Numbered from the stretch's first letter, positions 1 to 8,563 are shown. The stretch is 14,489 nucleotides of DNA from an uncultured bacterium (GCA_937950065.1 CALFEN010000227.1:1-14489); one strand, 5' to 3'. A program made the numbers and translations. The notes: generated by a model from the letters alone, not told the origin.

Positions 1-47
1 ACGAGATAAGCTAGTGACTGGAGTTCAGACGTGTGCTCTTCCGATCT
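1..47 (+). other. Untrimmed Illumina TruSeq index-primer adapter (not genomic)
   Basis: Bases 14-47 match the standard 34-base Illumina multiplexing read-2 primer sequence, which ends in CTCTTCCGATCT. Bases 1-7 (ACGAGAT) are the end of the P7 flow-cell segment. Bases 8-13 (AAGCTA) sit exactly where the six-base index belongs and are the reverse complement of TruSeq index 10 (TAGCTT). The sequence changes to A+T-rich genomic DNA right after base 47. This marks a contig end assembled from untrimmed reads and should be masked. Confidence 0.97.
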
Positions 48-59
48 TAATTAAATTTA

Positions 60-662
60 TTATTCTTTATTCTCGCTAGTTGCTTCTTCTTTTGTTTCTT
101 CTGGTTCTTCTCCAAGATCTTCAAGAGAAACGATTGTAAGAATAGGAAGTTCAGGATTATCTAGCATTTCAACTTTTTTATCCAATACTACGTCTTTTAC
201 AAATATCAAATCATTTACAGTTTCAACTTTTGATAAATCTATTTCGATATTGTGTGGAAGATCATTTGGGAATGCTTCTACCAATACACTATCTTTAAGT
301 CTTTCAATTTTTCAAAGTTTTTGAGTTTCTACTGGAGCAGTTCATACAAATACAAGAGGTATTTCAGCTTCGATTTTCTCATCAGATTTAACTGCTAGAA
401 AGTCTACATGAATAACCTGACTTGTTACAGGATGTATCTGTAATGTGTGTATCATAGCTAATTGCTTTGCTGCTCATTCTATATTTATAGGAGTTGATTC
501 TCAAGCTTGAGCATAAAGTTTTATAAACTCTATCCTATTAAACATCACATGAATATTCTTTTTCAAATGTTTTGAGTAAATCACACCAGGAATAAGATTT
601 TCTTTTATCAAAGTTTTAGTTTTCTTTCAAAAAACCTCACGCTTTTCTACTTTTAATTTCAT
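60..662 (-). CDS. rplY: Large-subunit ribosomal protein bL25 (CTC/TL5 form)
   Basis: This is a 200-residue 5S-rRNA-binding protein of the 50S subunit, in the long form (general stress protein CTC/TL5) with an added C-terminal beta domain. The N-terminus shows the family pattern: a basic stretch, then GKKTKTLIKENLIPGVIY (residues 12-29), comparable to GK..R.LR..G.IPAVIYG. The middle has VIHVDFLAV, and the CTC domain continues through PHNIEIDLS. It ends in an acidic Glu-rich tail of about 25 residues. Five in-frame UGA codons are read as Gly, including the Gly of the GK motif at residue 12. The ATG at 660-662 gives the expected N-terminus. No Shine-Dalgarno is present: the 20 bases upstream are almost all A and T. 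It is the last gene of the minus-strand ribosomal cluster, 59 bases after rplS. Its stop lies 12 bases from the adapter, so any terminator is lost. Confidence 0.93.
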
Positions 663-721
663 TATAAAAGTTTTTATAAATTAAATAACTATGAATATTT
701 CTATTTATAGTAAATTTTATA

Positions 722-1240
722 TTAAATTGTTTCTTTAGTTTCTTCTGTATTATCTTCAGGAATCTCTACTTCACTAGGATTTTCTACAGTATTTACTAGC
801 TCTTCAGCGTCTGCTACAGCAATATCTTGCACAGATTCTTTTTCTATTATATCTTGAGCTAATTTCAACAAATCAAGTCACTTTTTATCTTGATCTATAA
901 TACTTTTCATTCTAGCGTCTTTACCTATCTTTTCTCTGATATAATAAAGTTTAGATCTTCTGATTTTGTATTCGTCCATTAACAATACCTTATCAAAACT
1001 AACAAAAGATAAAGGATAAACTTTTTCTATTGTTATACCAGAAGTTTTTCATCTTATAGTAAAAGTACCGTCAGGAGAATTTCCCTTTTTTACCTTTATT
1101 ACAAGTCACTTAAATTTCCAAATTCTTTTATTATTTCATTCACCTACTTTTTCGTGAATTTCCAAGAATTGACCTGGTTTTATATCAAGCTTAATAGTAT
1201 TCCTACTAGCATTAATTTTTTTTAATCTTTCAAAATTCAT
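722..1240 (-). CDS. rplS: Large-subunit ribosomal protein bL19
   Basis: This 172-residue protein corresponds to bL19, which sits at the 30S-50S interface (bridge B6). The recognisable parts are IKPGQFLEIHEKVGEG near residue 20, GTFTIRGKTSGITIEKVYPL near residues 58-77 (compare FTVRKIS.GVGVER.FPL) and the signature KIRRSKLYYIRE near residues 92-103. The protein is longer than the usual 115-120 residues because of an acidic C-terminal extension rich in Glu, Asp and Val, of a kind also seen at the end of the neighbouring bL25. Four UGA codons are read as Gly. The start ATG at 1238-1240 has no Shine-Dalgarno; only AAAGA precedes it. The gene lies 26 bases downstream of the small basic gene and 59 bases upstream of rplY, consistent with a shared transcript. 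bL19 more usually sits with trmD, which is absent here. Confidence 0.95.
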
Positions 1241-1266
1241 TCTTTAAAAATTAATTTTAAATCAAA

Positions 1267-1407
1267 TTACTTCTGTTTTTTCATAACAACAGCCTTCCAT
1301 TTTTTTTGTTGTTCAAGGCTTCTTCTTACGTCCATCACAACAACTTTATCCACTCTTAATAGAGCTTTCTGAAGTTTCTTTTTCCCATTTGTTTTTAATC
1401 TAGACAT
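1267..1407 (-). CDS. Small basic hypothetical protein within the ribosomal cluster
   Basis: This is a 46-residue, strongly basic, Lys/Arg-rich protein with no in-frame UGA. It begins MSRLKTNGKKKLQKALLRVD and then has VVVMDVRRSLEQQKKWKAVV before a KKQK end. I do not recognise the family. It has no cysteines, so it is not bL36 or bL33, and it does not match bL34 or bL35 by eye. Its position argues that it is expressed: it is nine bases after the bL20-like gene and 26 bases before rplS, all on one strand. Size, charge and company suggest a small ribosomal or ribosome-associated protein, which is inference only. Confidence 0.6.
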   Translation of the reverse strand: MSRLKTNGKKKLQKALLRVDKVVVMDVRRSLEQQKKWKAVVMKKQK

Positions 1408-1416
1408 ATTCTTTGA

Positions 1417-1674
1417 TTAAGATAATAAATCTGTCAGTCACTTATCCTGTAAATAATCGTTAATCATATTTTTAGTGATTCCATATTTCTTTATTCTAGC
1501 AGCTGCTTTTATCCTAGTTTTTGCTATCCATTTAGTAAGCCCTTCTCTCTTCTCTTTTTTCATCAAATCTACGTACCAGATAATAGCATTTTCGTGTTTA
1601 TCATAAGATTTTTTTCTAGCAAAGTTCTGATTATAAAACATACGCCTATATTTTGATCTAATTCAGTTTCACAT
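1417..1674 (-). CDS. Putative divergent, N-terminally short ribosomal protein bL20-like
   Basis: This is an 85-residue basic protein. The identification rests on a by-eye alignment to bL20. GIRSKYRR near residues 4-11 resembles G.RSR.YR. KREGLTKWIAKTRIKAAAR near residues 42-60 resembles KR.FR.LWI.RINAAAR, with a two-residue insertion. YGITKNMINDYLQDKGL near residues 63-79 resembles NG.SYS.FI..LKKAGI. Usual bL20 is about 117 residues. Here roughly 25 N-terminal residues of the rRNA-threading extension and the terminal NRK..LAELA segment are missing or changed. A TAA lies in frame just upstream, so the ATG at 1672-1674 is the first possible ATG. Three UGA codons are read as Gly, at residues 2 and 4 and near the C-terminus. 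The gene is 23 bases downstream of rpsG, an unusual place, since rplT normally follows infC-rpmI. It could also be an unrelated basic protein or a paralogue. Confidence 0.6.
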
Positions 1675-1697
1675 TGTATTTTAGATTATTTATTAAA

Positions 1698-2165
1698 TTA
1701 TTTTACATATTTGGCAAGATATGCAAAAGCTTTATTAGCTTCAGCCATTTTATGAGCATCTTCCTTTTTCTTCACTGCTGATCATTGATTTGAATAAGCA
1801 GCTAATATTTCTTCAGCTAATTTTTTATACATTGGCTTTCATTTCTTTGATTCTGCAGCTTCTTTTATCCATCTACAAGAATAAAAAAATTTCTTTTTGG
1901 AAGGGACTTCCAATGGAATTTGATAGACAGCTCATCCTATTCTTTTTGATTTAATCATTATATTTGGTGAAGCATTTTCTATAGCAGTTTCAAACACAAC
2001 AAAAGGATTCACATGTCAGTTTGTTTTGATTTCTTTGATAGTATCAAAGAAGATCCTTCTGGCTGTAGATTTTTTTCCGTCAACCATCAAATAATTTATA
2101 AACTTTTCTACTTTTTCACTTGAATTAGGTAAGACAAGCAAAGGATTTCTTTTAATTTTTTTCAT
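1698..2165 (-). CDS. rpsG: Small-subunit ribosomal protein uS7
   Basis: This 155-residue protein nucleates assembly of the 30S head by binding the 3' major domain of 16S rRNA. Diagnostic stretches are the N-terminal NPLLVLPNSSEKVEKFINYL followed by MVDGKKSTA, the core AIENASPNIMIKSKRIGGAVYQIP (family AIEN..P..E.R.GGA.YQVP), RWIKEAA, and the end DAHKMAEANKAFAYLAKY. Length is normal for uS7. Four UGA codons are read as Gly, including the second Gly of the invariant GGAVYQ. The start ATG is at 2163-2165; upstream is A+T only, with no Shine-Dalgarno. It follows rpsL by 72 bases, the classical rpsL-rpsG pair of the str operon. The usual fusA and tuf genes do not follow. Confidence 0.97.
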
Positions 2166-2237
2166 AATTAAGATTAAAATATTAAATTTTTTGTAAACCC
2201 TATGATAAGGTTTAATATTTTAATAACGGATCAGCCT

Positions 2238-2654
2238 CTATTTTTTTGGAGCTTTAGTTCAGTATTTTGATCTTGACTGCTTCCTGTTTGCTACAGGATT
2301 TGCATCATAACCTCACCTCATTATATGATATTTTACTCAAGGAAGGTCTTTTACTCTTCCTCCTCTTACCAAAACAACACTATGTTCCTGTAAAGAATGT
2401 TTTTCACCTGGTATATAAGCAATAACTTCATGACCATTTGAAAGTCTTACCTTTGCAATTTTTCTTTGTGCTGAATTAGGTTTCTTTGGAGAAGCAACTG
2501 TTACTTTTAGACAAACTCATCTTTTGAATGGAGATGGTTTCTCTACTTTTTTATTTCATTTCAAAGTATTTAAACTATATTGCAAAGCAGGAGCTTTTGA
2601 TTTAAATGTTTTCTTTTTTCTACCGTTTTTGATAAGCTGATTAATTGTTGGCAT
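2238..2654 (-). CDS. rpsL: Small-subunit ribosomal protein uS12
   Basis: This 138-residue decoding-centre protein starts [15 protein letters not shown]. The conserved loop is [20 protein letters not shown] (residues 55-74), where Gln63 replaces the usual Leu of PNSALRK. Then come [38 protein letters not shown], and the end SRSKYGTKAPKK. The lysines equivalent to the streptomycin-site PKKP are present. Five UGA codons are read as Gly, three of them at invariant glycines (DLPG, the first Gly of MRGG, KYGTK). The start ATG at 2652-2654 is preceded by A/T-rich sequence without a Shine-Dalgarno. It is the first gene of the minus-strand ribosomal cluster, with a leader hairpin and candidate promoter upstream. 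Confidence 0.98.
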
Positions 2655-2682
2655 TCAATTTTTTTGAATATAAAAGACGAAA

Positions 2683-2702
2683 ATTAGAGATTTTTCTCTA
2701 AT
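2683..2702 (-). promoter_or_regulatory. Leader hairpin upstream of rpsL
   Basis: A perfect inverted repeat forms an eight-base-pair stem, ATTAGAGA with TCTCTAAT, closed by a four-base loop (AAAA in the minus-strand RNA). It lies 28 bases upstream of the rpsL start codon and right next to the candidate -10 element. On the transcript it is followed by UUUUCGUCUUUU, so it could act as a weak attenuator, a 5'-end stabiliser or a protein-binding site. The stem is A+T-rich, so chance cannot be excluded. Confidence 0.4.
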
Positions 2703-2730
2703 CTAAAAATAATTCATTTTTTGGTGTCAA
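2702..2730 (-). promoter_or_regulatory. Candidate promoter for the rpsL ribosomal cluster
   Basis: On the minus strand a perfect TTGACA -35 box (2725-2730) is followed by 17 bases and a poor TTTAGA -10 candidate (2702-2707). It lies about 50 bases upstream of rpsL in an intergenic region, as expected for this cluster. The -35 match is strong but the -10 is weak, and A+T-rich sequence makes partial -10 matches common. Confidence 0.4.
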
Positions 2731-2752
2731 GTTCTAATATAAACAAATTAAT

Positions 2753-2911
2753 TTAAATTTCAAGAGATTTTTTAAGAAAATTACATCTTTTTTTATTTAA
2801 AGAGTAATAGCTCTTTCTTTTGAGCTTATTTAAAGCTAGTTTAGAGTACTTAATATAAATAAAAAAAACTAAAATTTCATATAAATCAAATATTTCAGAT
2901 GTTGTTATCAT
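2753..2911 (-). CDS. Possible small hypothetical protein (weak)
   Basis: An ATG-started frame of 52 residues begins MITTSEIFDLYEILVFFIY and ends in a Lys-rich half finishing KKSLEI. It contains no UGA. I recognise no family. Two A+T-rich inverted repeats lie inside it: AAAGAG/CTCTTT at 2799-2816, and an AGCTT/AAGCT-type repeat just beyond. These fit a structured non-coding region equally well. The reasons to list it are its ATG, its amphipathic then basic layout and its strand, which matches the genes either side. Low G+C makes chance frames of this size common. Confidence 0.22.
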   Translation of the reverse strand: MITTSEIFDLYEILVFFIYIKYSKLALNKLKRKSYYSLNKKRCNFLKKSLEI

Positions 2912-3057
2912 CTACAAATTAAAAAATTGTTTTATAATTTAATCATAAGTATAGAGTCTAATTTTAAAATAATATTACAAAACAAATTTTTTTCTCAAAA
3001 AAACTTTAATATTTTTTCGAGAGTTCGGCAAACTTATTGACAATACTTTTTGATATC
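2912..3057. other. A+T-rich spacer without a recognised gene
   Basis: Together with 2655-2752 this makes up the non-coding part of the interval between rpsL and the efflux operon. Apart from the leader hairpin, the candidate promoter and the weak small ORF listed separately, I see no tRNA, repeat array or conserved protein. A minus-strand TATACT at about 2950-2955 has no well-placed -35 box. Confidence 0.5.
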
Positions 3058-3082
3058 TATAAAACCCCGCATAAGAGCGGGG
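3058..3082 (-). terminator. Intrinsic terminator of the efflux operon
   Basis: A G+C-rich stem CCCCGC/GCGGGG (3065-3070 with 3077-3082) around a six-base loop stands out in very A+T-rich DNA. On the minus strand the stem is followed directly by TTTTATAG, a usable U-tract, and it lies 12 bases past the stop codon of the RND pump gene. On the plus strand it is followed by CATTTATC, a poorer tract. Confidence 0.85.
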
Positions 3083-3094
3083 CATTTATCAAAT

Positions 3095-6000
3095 TTAATT
3101 AACTGCGACATTTCCTTCGTCAATATTTTTTTCTTCTCATCAATGTTTCTCCAATTCTTTCATTTCCTTCTGGAGTTCTTTATCTTTTTTATTTCTTTCT
3201 TTATCAAAATATTTTCTGGAGACTAAATTCATCAATGAAGGTATATAAAGTAGTGTTACAAAAAATGATACTATCAATCCTCATATAAAGGCCAAAGCTA
3301 GAGCCTTAAAGAATTCATCTTTTAAAGCAAGGATTATAAGTCAAATTATAGTTACAGCTTTTGTCAAAAATATAGGGATAAACCTAAGAGCAATAGATTT
3401 TTTAAAACTATCTCTCACCGAAAGTCCGTCTCTTTCATAAAATTCTTTAAAATCTTCTATATGTATCAACGCTTGGTTTACTCATACTCCAAACACTCAA
3501 AATATTCATAATTGCGCAACGAAGTTAAAGGCTAATCCAAATAATCAAAGTATATAAAAGGATCCTGCAACAGTAAGTAATATGCTTGTAATAATAACAG
3601 CAGCATATTTAATATTATTAAACTGTATTATTAGTACCAAAAACATAAAAGCAATTCATGCCAATATAGACATTCAAAGTTCTTTACTGGATTGGTTTTG
3701 ACTTTCTATATCTCAAGATTCTTTATACTTAAGTCCGTCTGGCATTTTATGATCAGCTAATACTTTCTGGATATTAGCTGTAATATCTGTAAGGGAATAA
3801 CCATCAGCTTTATCAGACTCTATCTTTATAGCAAGATCTCAATCTGTTTTGTCTATAGATAACAGTTCTGGCAGAGGAATAGTTTTTTTTACGATTTGAT
3901 TTAAATAAATATTTCATATTTTTAAATCATCTAAACTTCCGGAATAATCAATAAAAGCCGTAACATTTATAGTATCATCCCCAAATTCATTAAACTCTTT
4001 TAACGTTATTCAATTTGGTTCATAGTCAGAGTTCTTGAGTCATATCATTGTCATTATAGCGGAGTTTGCACTAACGCCATATTGCTTTATTGCATTATCA
4101 TCTAATACATACTTTATTTTACCTTTGGTGTATTCTATGGAAGTGCTTACATTATACATACCAGGAACTTCTTTTATATATGGCAAGATATCGTTTATAT
4201 ATTTATCTATTTTTTTGTAATCGTCTCATACTATATAAAATCCTACAGCCTTACCTCATCAAGGTCAGGATTTTTGAGTAAGGGCGTAAATATCCTTCAC
4301 ATAAGAATGTTTACTTTTTATATCTTTCATTATGGAATTATTCAACGCTTCTACTATTTCATATGACTTTACGTCTACAGGTCTTTTTTTATCATCCAAA
4401 AGTCTAATAGTATAAGAAGATATATTGTAGGTCCCTCCTCATCCACGTAATGCGGAAGCCAATGAATTAGAAGATTTTTCTGATGCTAAATCTACGGTTA
4501 TAGACCTTATCACATTATTGTATTTTTCATTTAAATATGGCAGTATCTCCTTGGATATTTCACTAGTATAATTTTGATTTTGTGCCAAGGAAATTCACGC
4601 TTCATATTTTACATTTATCCAAACATTATTAGAATCAGAGTTCCCGAAGAAATCTACTTTTATAACTCCTATAGCTACTAGATATATACTAAAAATAAAT
4701 AGTGCCCAAAAGAAGATAACAACCAATATACTTCATATTTTCTTCGTATTTATTTTATAATAAAGATTAGCAAATTTTACTCACAACCTTTCCAAAAAGT
4801 GAAGATTCATATTTATCTTGAATTTCGGGTTTTTCCCAAAAAGATATATAAACAATATAGGAAGTATTATTATAGTTACAAATAAAGATATTAGCAAATT
4901 ACTAATAATAGTTATAGGAAGATATTTTAGGAATTCCCCCATTATTCACGTAAGTCACAAATACAAAGGCACAAAAATTGCTACAGTTGCTAATGTACCA
5001 AAGATGATAGCTTTTCAATAATTTCTCAATGAGAACTGTATAGCTTTCCACGTATCATTTTTATGTTCTACAAGTCAGGCGACTATTCATTGAGTCAATA
5101 CTATGAGATTGTCTACCATGATACCAAGCACCAGCACTAGTGAAAACGAAATAACATTATTAAAAGAATATCCTATTGATTTGAAATATATGAAATTCAT
5201 AAGGTATACTATAAAAAATCATATAGAAATAATAATTGAGGATTTAAATCATAAAAACAGCATTATTATAATAAAAACTAAAAATCCTGTTTCAAAAAAA
5301 TTTTCAAAAAATAAATCGTAAATTTTTTGGATCTCTTCCTGTTGAGATACAGTTTCTACAAAGGTTATGTCTTTATTATCTTGTTCAAATTCTTTTATTT
5401 TTTCTTTTATTTTTTCTGTAATACCAAATACATCTGCTCAAGGTGATTTTTTAACAGAAAGAGAAATAGCACTAGCGGTGTCTTGAGTCTTCAAATTTTT
5501 AACTATAAACGATTTGCTTGTTGCTGCTTCATAACCAAGTTGTACAGTTGCTATATTTTGTAGTTTCACATTTTTTCAATCTTTGTTAACTATATCATAA
5601 TTACTCAAAGCATCTACTATACTATTTAAATCTTTTTCATAATTTCAAACCTCAAAAGAATAAAGACCTCATTCAAGCCTTTTTTTATCGGCTGGATATT
5701 TATAAAAAAAAGATTTTAACTGCCCGACAATAGTTCCTATATCCATATCCAACTGGGCGAGTTTATTAAAATCAAAACTAACTTTGATTTGTTGGTATGG
5801 CTTTCCACTTACTATTACGTCCGAAACTCATTGTATTCATTTTATGTTGTCTTCCAAAATCTTTATTTTTTTATACAGTATTTCTGTAGGATAATTTCAT
5901 GCAGCAGCAACTGTATATATAGCTTGATCACTTACATCTACTTTTTTGGAAGTAGGATATTTAACCTCACTAGGCATAGTAGAATAAACTTGGTCTATAG

Positions 6001-6325
6001 CCGATTTTATGTCGGTAGTAGCATCTACGTCACTTTTTTTCTCACTAAATTCCAGTACTATTATTCACATATTATTTGCGCTTGTAGAATCAACACTCTT
6101 TATAAGGCTTATAGATTTAAATTTCTGTTCAAGCTTTGATACTACCTGATCATTTATTGTTTCAGGATCTGCTCATGGATAAACCACACTTACTATGTAA
6201 TTTGGAATATTTACAGATGGGCTGGCCTCTCTTGTAATTGTCAAAATACTATATGCTCAATATAATGCCAAAAATACAGTCATTACAAGTATGGATACTT
6301 TAAAATTCTTAAAAAATTTTATCAT
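3095..6325 (-). CDS. RND-family efflux transporter (AcrB/MexB-like inner-membrane pump)
   Basis: This 1076-residue protein has RND length and layout: an N-terminal membrane segment (FFKNFKVSILVMTVFLAL), a first extracytoplasmic domain, a cluster of membrane segments around residues 340-540, a second extracytoplasmic domain, and a last cluster ending near residue 1045, then a charged Lys/Glu tail. Recognisable blocks are REASPSVNIPNYIVSVVYPG(A) near residues 32-52, GVSDVIVSG, and TM4 LGIMVDNLIVL. Family pumps drive drug or metabolite export by proton antiport. The relay pair Asp407-Asp408 of AcrB is Asp405-Asn406 here, and the AcrB Lys940 position is Asn950 (FGVGVNQALI), so the usual relay is incomplete. 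The following TM11 arginine (ALRFIPIF) is kept. Many UGA codons are read as Gly. Start ATG at 6323-6325; the adaptor gene ends 25 bases upstream, indicating one operon, and a strong terminator follows. No outer-membrane factor is in the window. Confidence 0.93.
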
Positions 6326-6350
6326 TTTTTTATCTTAATATATTTAAAAT

Positions 6351-8222
6351 TTATCTAACTACAACATCTCAACTATTCAACCCGCTCAAAATTTTTACAT
6401 ATCAATTATTTATATTTCACACTTCAACCTCCTTTAATGCAACTCCTGTTAGTGTCTTTAAATTTACATACTGACCATCAAGTTTTAGTAGCATATATTG
6501 TATAGGTACCCAAATTGTTCATCAGTTCTTTTCTTGAGTAAGCTTTATCGTAACCTTATCTCATTCTTTCAATTCAGTACTCTTTAAACTTGTTTCATAT
6601 ATATAATTTTGAGTTGTAGTATCTTTATATGGAAGTTCATTTTCAAAGGACCCTGTTCACAAAAAAACATTATCTTTTATATATTGAAACTCCTGTCATA
6701 TCTGCATTTTTTGAGGAGCATAAATCTGAAGTTTAATCTGCTGACCTGCATCATTTATTATTTCGCAAATCAATGTACTTGAGGCAATTTTATTATTTAC
6801 ATCTATTTTTCTATTTTTTACAATTCCGTTTACTCCTGCATACAACTTTTCTCCGTATACATTATTTCATAATGTCCTTAAACTTTGATTTAAACTAACT
6901 ATTTGATTGTTCAAAGATGTTATTTGTATATTTTTACTCTCAATAACTCCATTTGTTTGCTCATCAATATTTCTGTTTGAAGATTCTAGACTGGTAATCT
7001 GTCATTGTAATGTATTAATATTTGTATCTACTGAAATATATGTACTTTGAGTCTTATTTCATTTTAGATTCTCTAATGAATTTTTTAGACTGTCGATATT
7101 TGAATTTATGGTAGATATAGAACTTTGTAATGAATTTATCTGATTATCATAAGTGTTCTCACTTGTCTGTAGGCTGTTCAACATATTATCCAAACTTGTT
7201 TTGGTAGACAAGAGACTAGAAGTACTTGTATTTGCCAAATTTATAAATGTAGAATAATAAGTATCTATCTGGCTTTGTGGAAGAGTATTACTGCTTACAG
7301 AATTAATTACAGCATCAGCAGCAAGTTTTAGTAAACCTGTAACTTCTCAAATATATGATGAAATCTGTTCATCACTCATACTATCAAAAGTTGCAAGTTT
7401 GTCTTTCAATCCTCTAAATTTATTTTCTATATCAGTCTTTAACTGACTATTTTTTGCACTTAAATATACTTCATAAGAATCATTTTTTCACTTATTCATT
7501 TCTGTAATTCCAAAGACTAAGTCTATTTTCTGGAAACAATCTTGCAATGTTGTATATATTTGTTTATTTGTAGTAGATATATTATTTTTTAATTTATCGA
7601 TCTCCTTCTGCTTATTTTGTTTTATAAGTTCAATATTTTTTTCATTTAAATTTTTGCTCTCTCCCAAATATGTTATCTGATCTTCAATTGTTTTTGCCTG
7701 AACATCGATATCCCCAACAGAAACGTTTTGCTGTTTTGATAAATTTTCAATATTCTTTTTTAATATAGCAATTTGTTGGTTATTGTTATCCTTCTGATTT
7801 TTTAATTGTGCAAGTTGTGCATCATAATTGGATTTAGTATAATTTATTGTACTTTGGAGATTTGATATTTGCTCTTCCACTGCTCATCTTTGAATATTTG
7901 TGTTTTGTATATTTACATCATTTGGATCTGGGCTTATCTCCGCTATCAGATCCCCAGATTTTACTTTTTTACCAGGCTCGCAATTTAAAGATCTTACTAT
8001 CCCAGCCTTTGAAGATATCACATTCTTTGTATTTTCTGATATAACCAAAGCATTTAAACTAATATCGTTAAATACTGTTCACGTAATCTGATATTCATCA
8101 GAGTATGAAGTTCATGTGCTTACGCTTTCTTTTGTAGTGTCAATATTAATTTCTTGTTTCCCGCATCAAGACAAAACAATCGATGCAGCAATAAAAAAAT
8201 AAGTTAGTTTCTTTTTACTCAT
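6351..8222 (-). CDS. Lipoprotein membrane-fusion (HlyD/AcrA-type) adaptor of the RND pump
   Basis: This 623-residue adaptor begins with a lipoprotein signal: MSKKK, a hydrophobic stretch, then lipobox LSGC with the lipidated Cys at residue 20. Gly19 of the lipobox is itself a UGA codon. The first lipoyl half-motif is near residues 67-107 (SSKAGIVRSLNCEPGKKVKSGDLIAEI). The second is near 460-490 (YAGVNGIVKNRKIDVNNKI). Between them lie about 340 residues of Gln/Asn/Lys/Ser-rich coiled-coil, with a less regular insert around 230-380. Typical adaptors have about 350-420 residues in total with a hairpin near 100, so this one is greatly extended. The beta-barrel and membrane-proximal parts follow, ending NNGYVKILSGLNSGDVVV, the usual adaptor C-terminus. 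It should couple the downstream RND pump to an exit path across the envelope. It is 38 bases after the AbrB gene and 25 bases before the pump gene. Confidence 0.9.
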
Positions 8223-8260
8223 TTTATAAGTTTTTTATCTATATAAATATTTAATTTTTT

Positions 8261-8521
8261 TTATTTTAATTTTTTTTTATTTTCAGATTTATTTTTTACT
8301 TGTTGCAATTCATTTTTTACATAGTCTATGAATTCCAAGACAGTATCTGCTTTTATGAAGATAACTCATTTACCTCATTTTGATATACATACAAGATTAT
8401 CTCCAGTTTCTACTCACATTTCTTCTCTTATGTTTTTTGGAATAACCACTTGTCATTTAGGTCAGATAGTAGCACTTCATACTATTTTAAAATTTCACAT
8501 ATCTGCTTCTGTTAATGCCAT
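8261..8521 (-). CDS. AbrB/SpoVT/MazE-type DNA-binding regulator
   Basis: This is an 86-residue protein with one swapped-hairpin AbrB domain at residues 16-60: SATIGPKGQVVIPKNIREEMGV, TGDNLVCI, then GVIFIKA. The S.T.GPKGQVVIPK..RE..G...GD pattern is diagnostic for the family, whose members bind DNA as dimers or act as antitoxins. A Lys-rich tail of about 25 residues follows. Nine glycines fall in the first 52 residues and seven are UGA codons, so without recoding this gene cannot be seen. It is the first gene of the efflux operon, 38 bases before the adaptor, so it most likely regulates that operon, perhaps by autorepression; this is inferred from position. No toxin gene is adjacent, which makes an antitoxin role less likely. 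The ATG at 8519-8521 has no Shine-Dalgarno. Confidence 0.9.
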
Positions 8522-8563
8522 ATTTGTTTTTATTAAATATATAAAAATCATATTAGTAAGAAA

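Noticed and set aside
3037..3063. Plus-strand TTGACA followed 15 bases later by TATAAA, resembling a promoter
   Set aside because: The spacer is short, the -10 overlaps a terminator stem, and the plus strand downstream has no gene (the region is the minus-strand pump gene).
5789..6139. Plus-strand open frame of 116 codons, Tyr/Phe/Ser-rich
   Set aside because: It lies antisense to the well-conserved first extracytoplasmic domain of the RND pump and has low-complexity composition typical of an antisense shadow.
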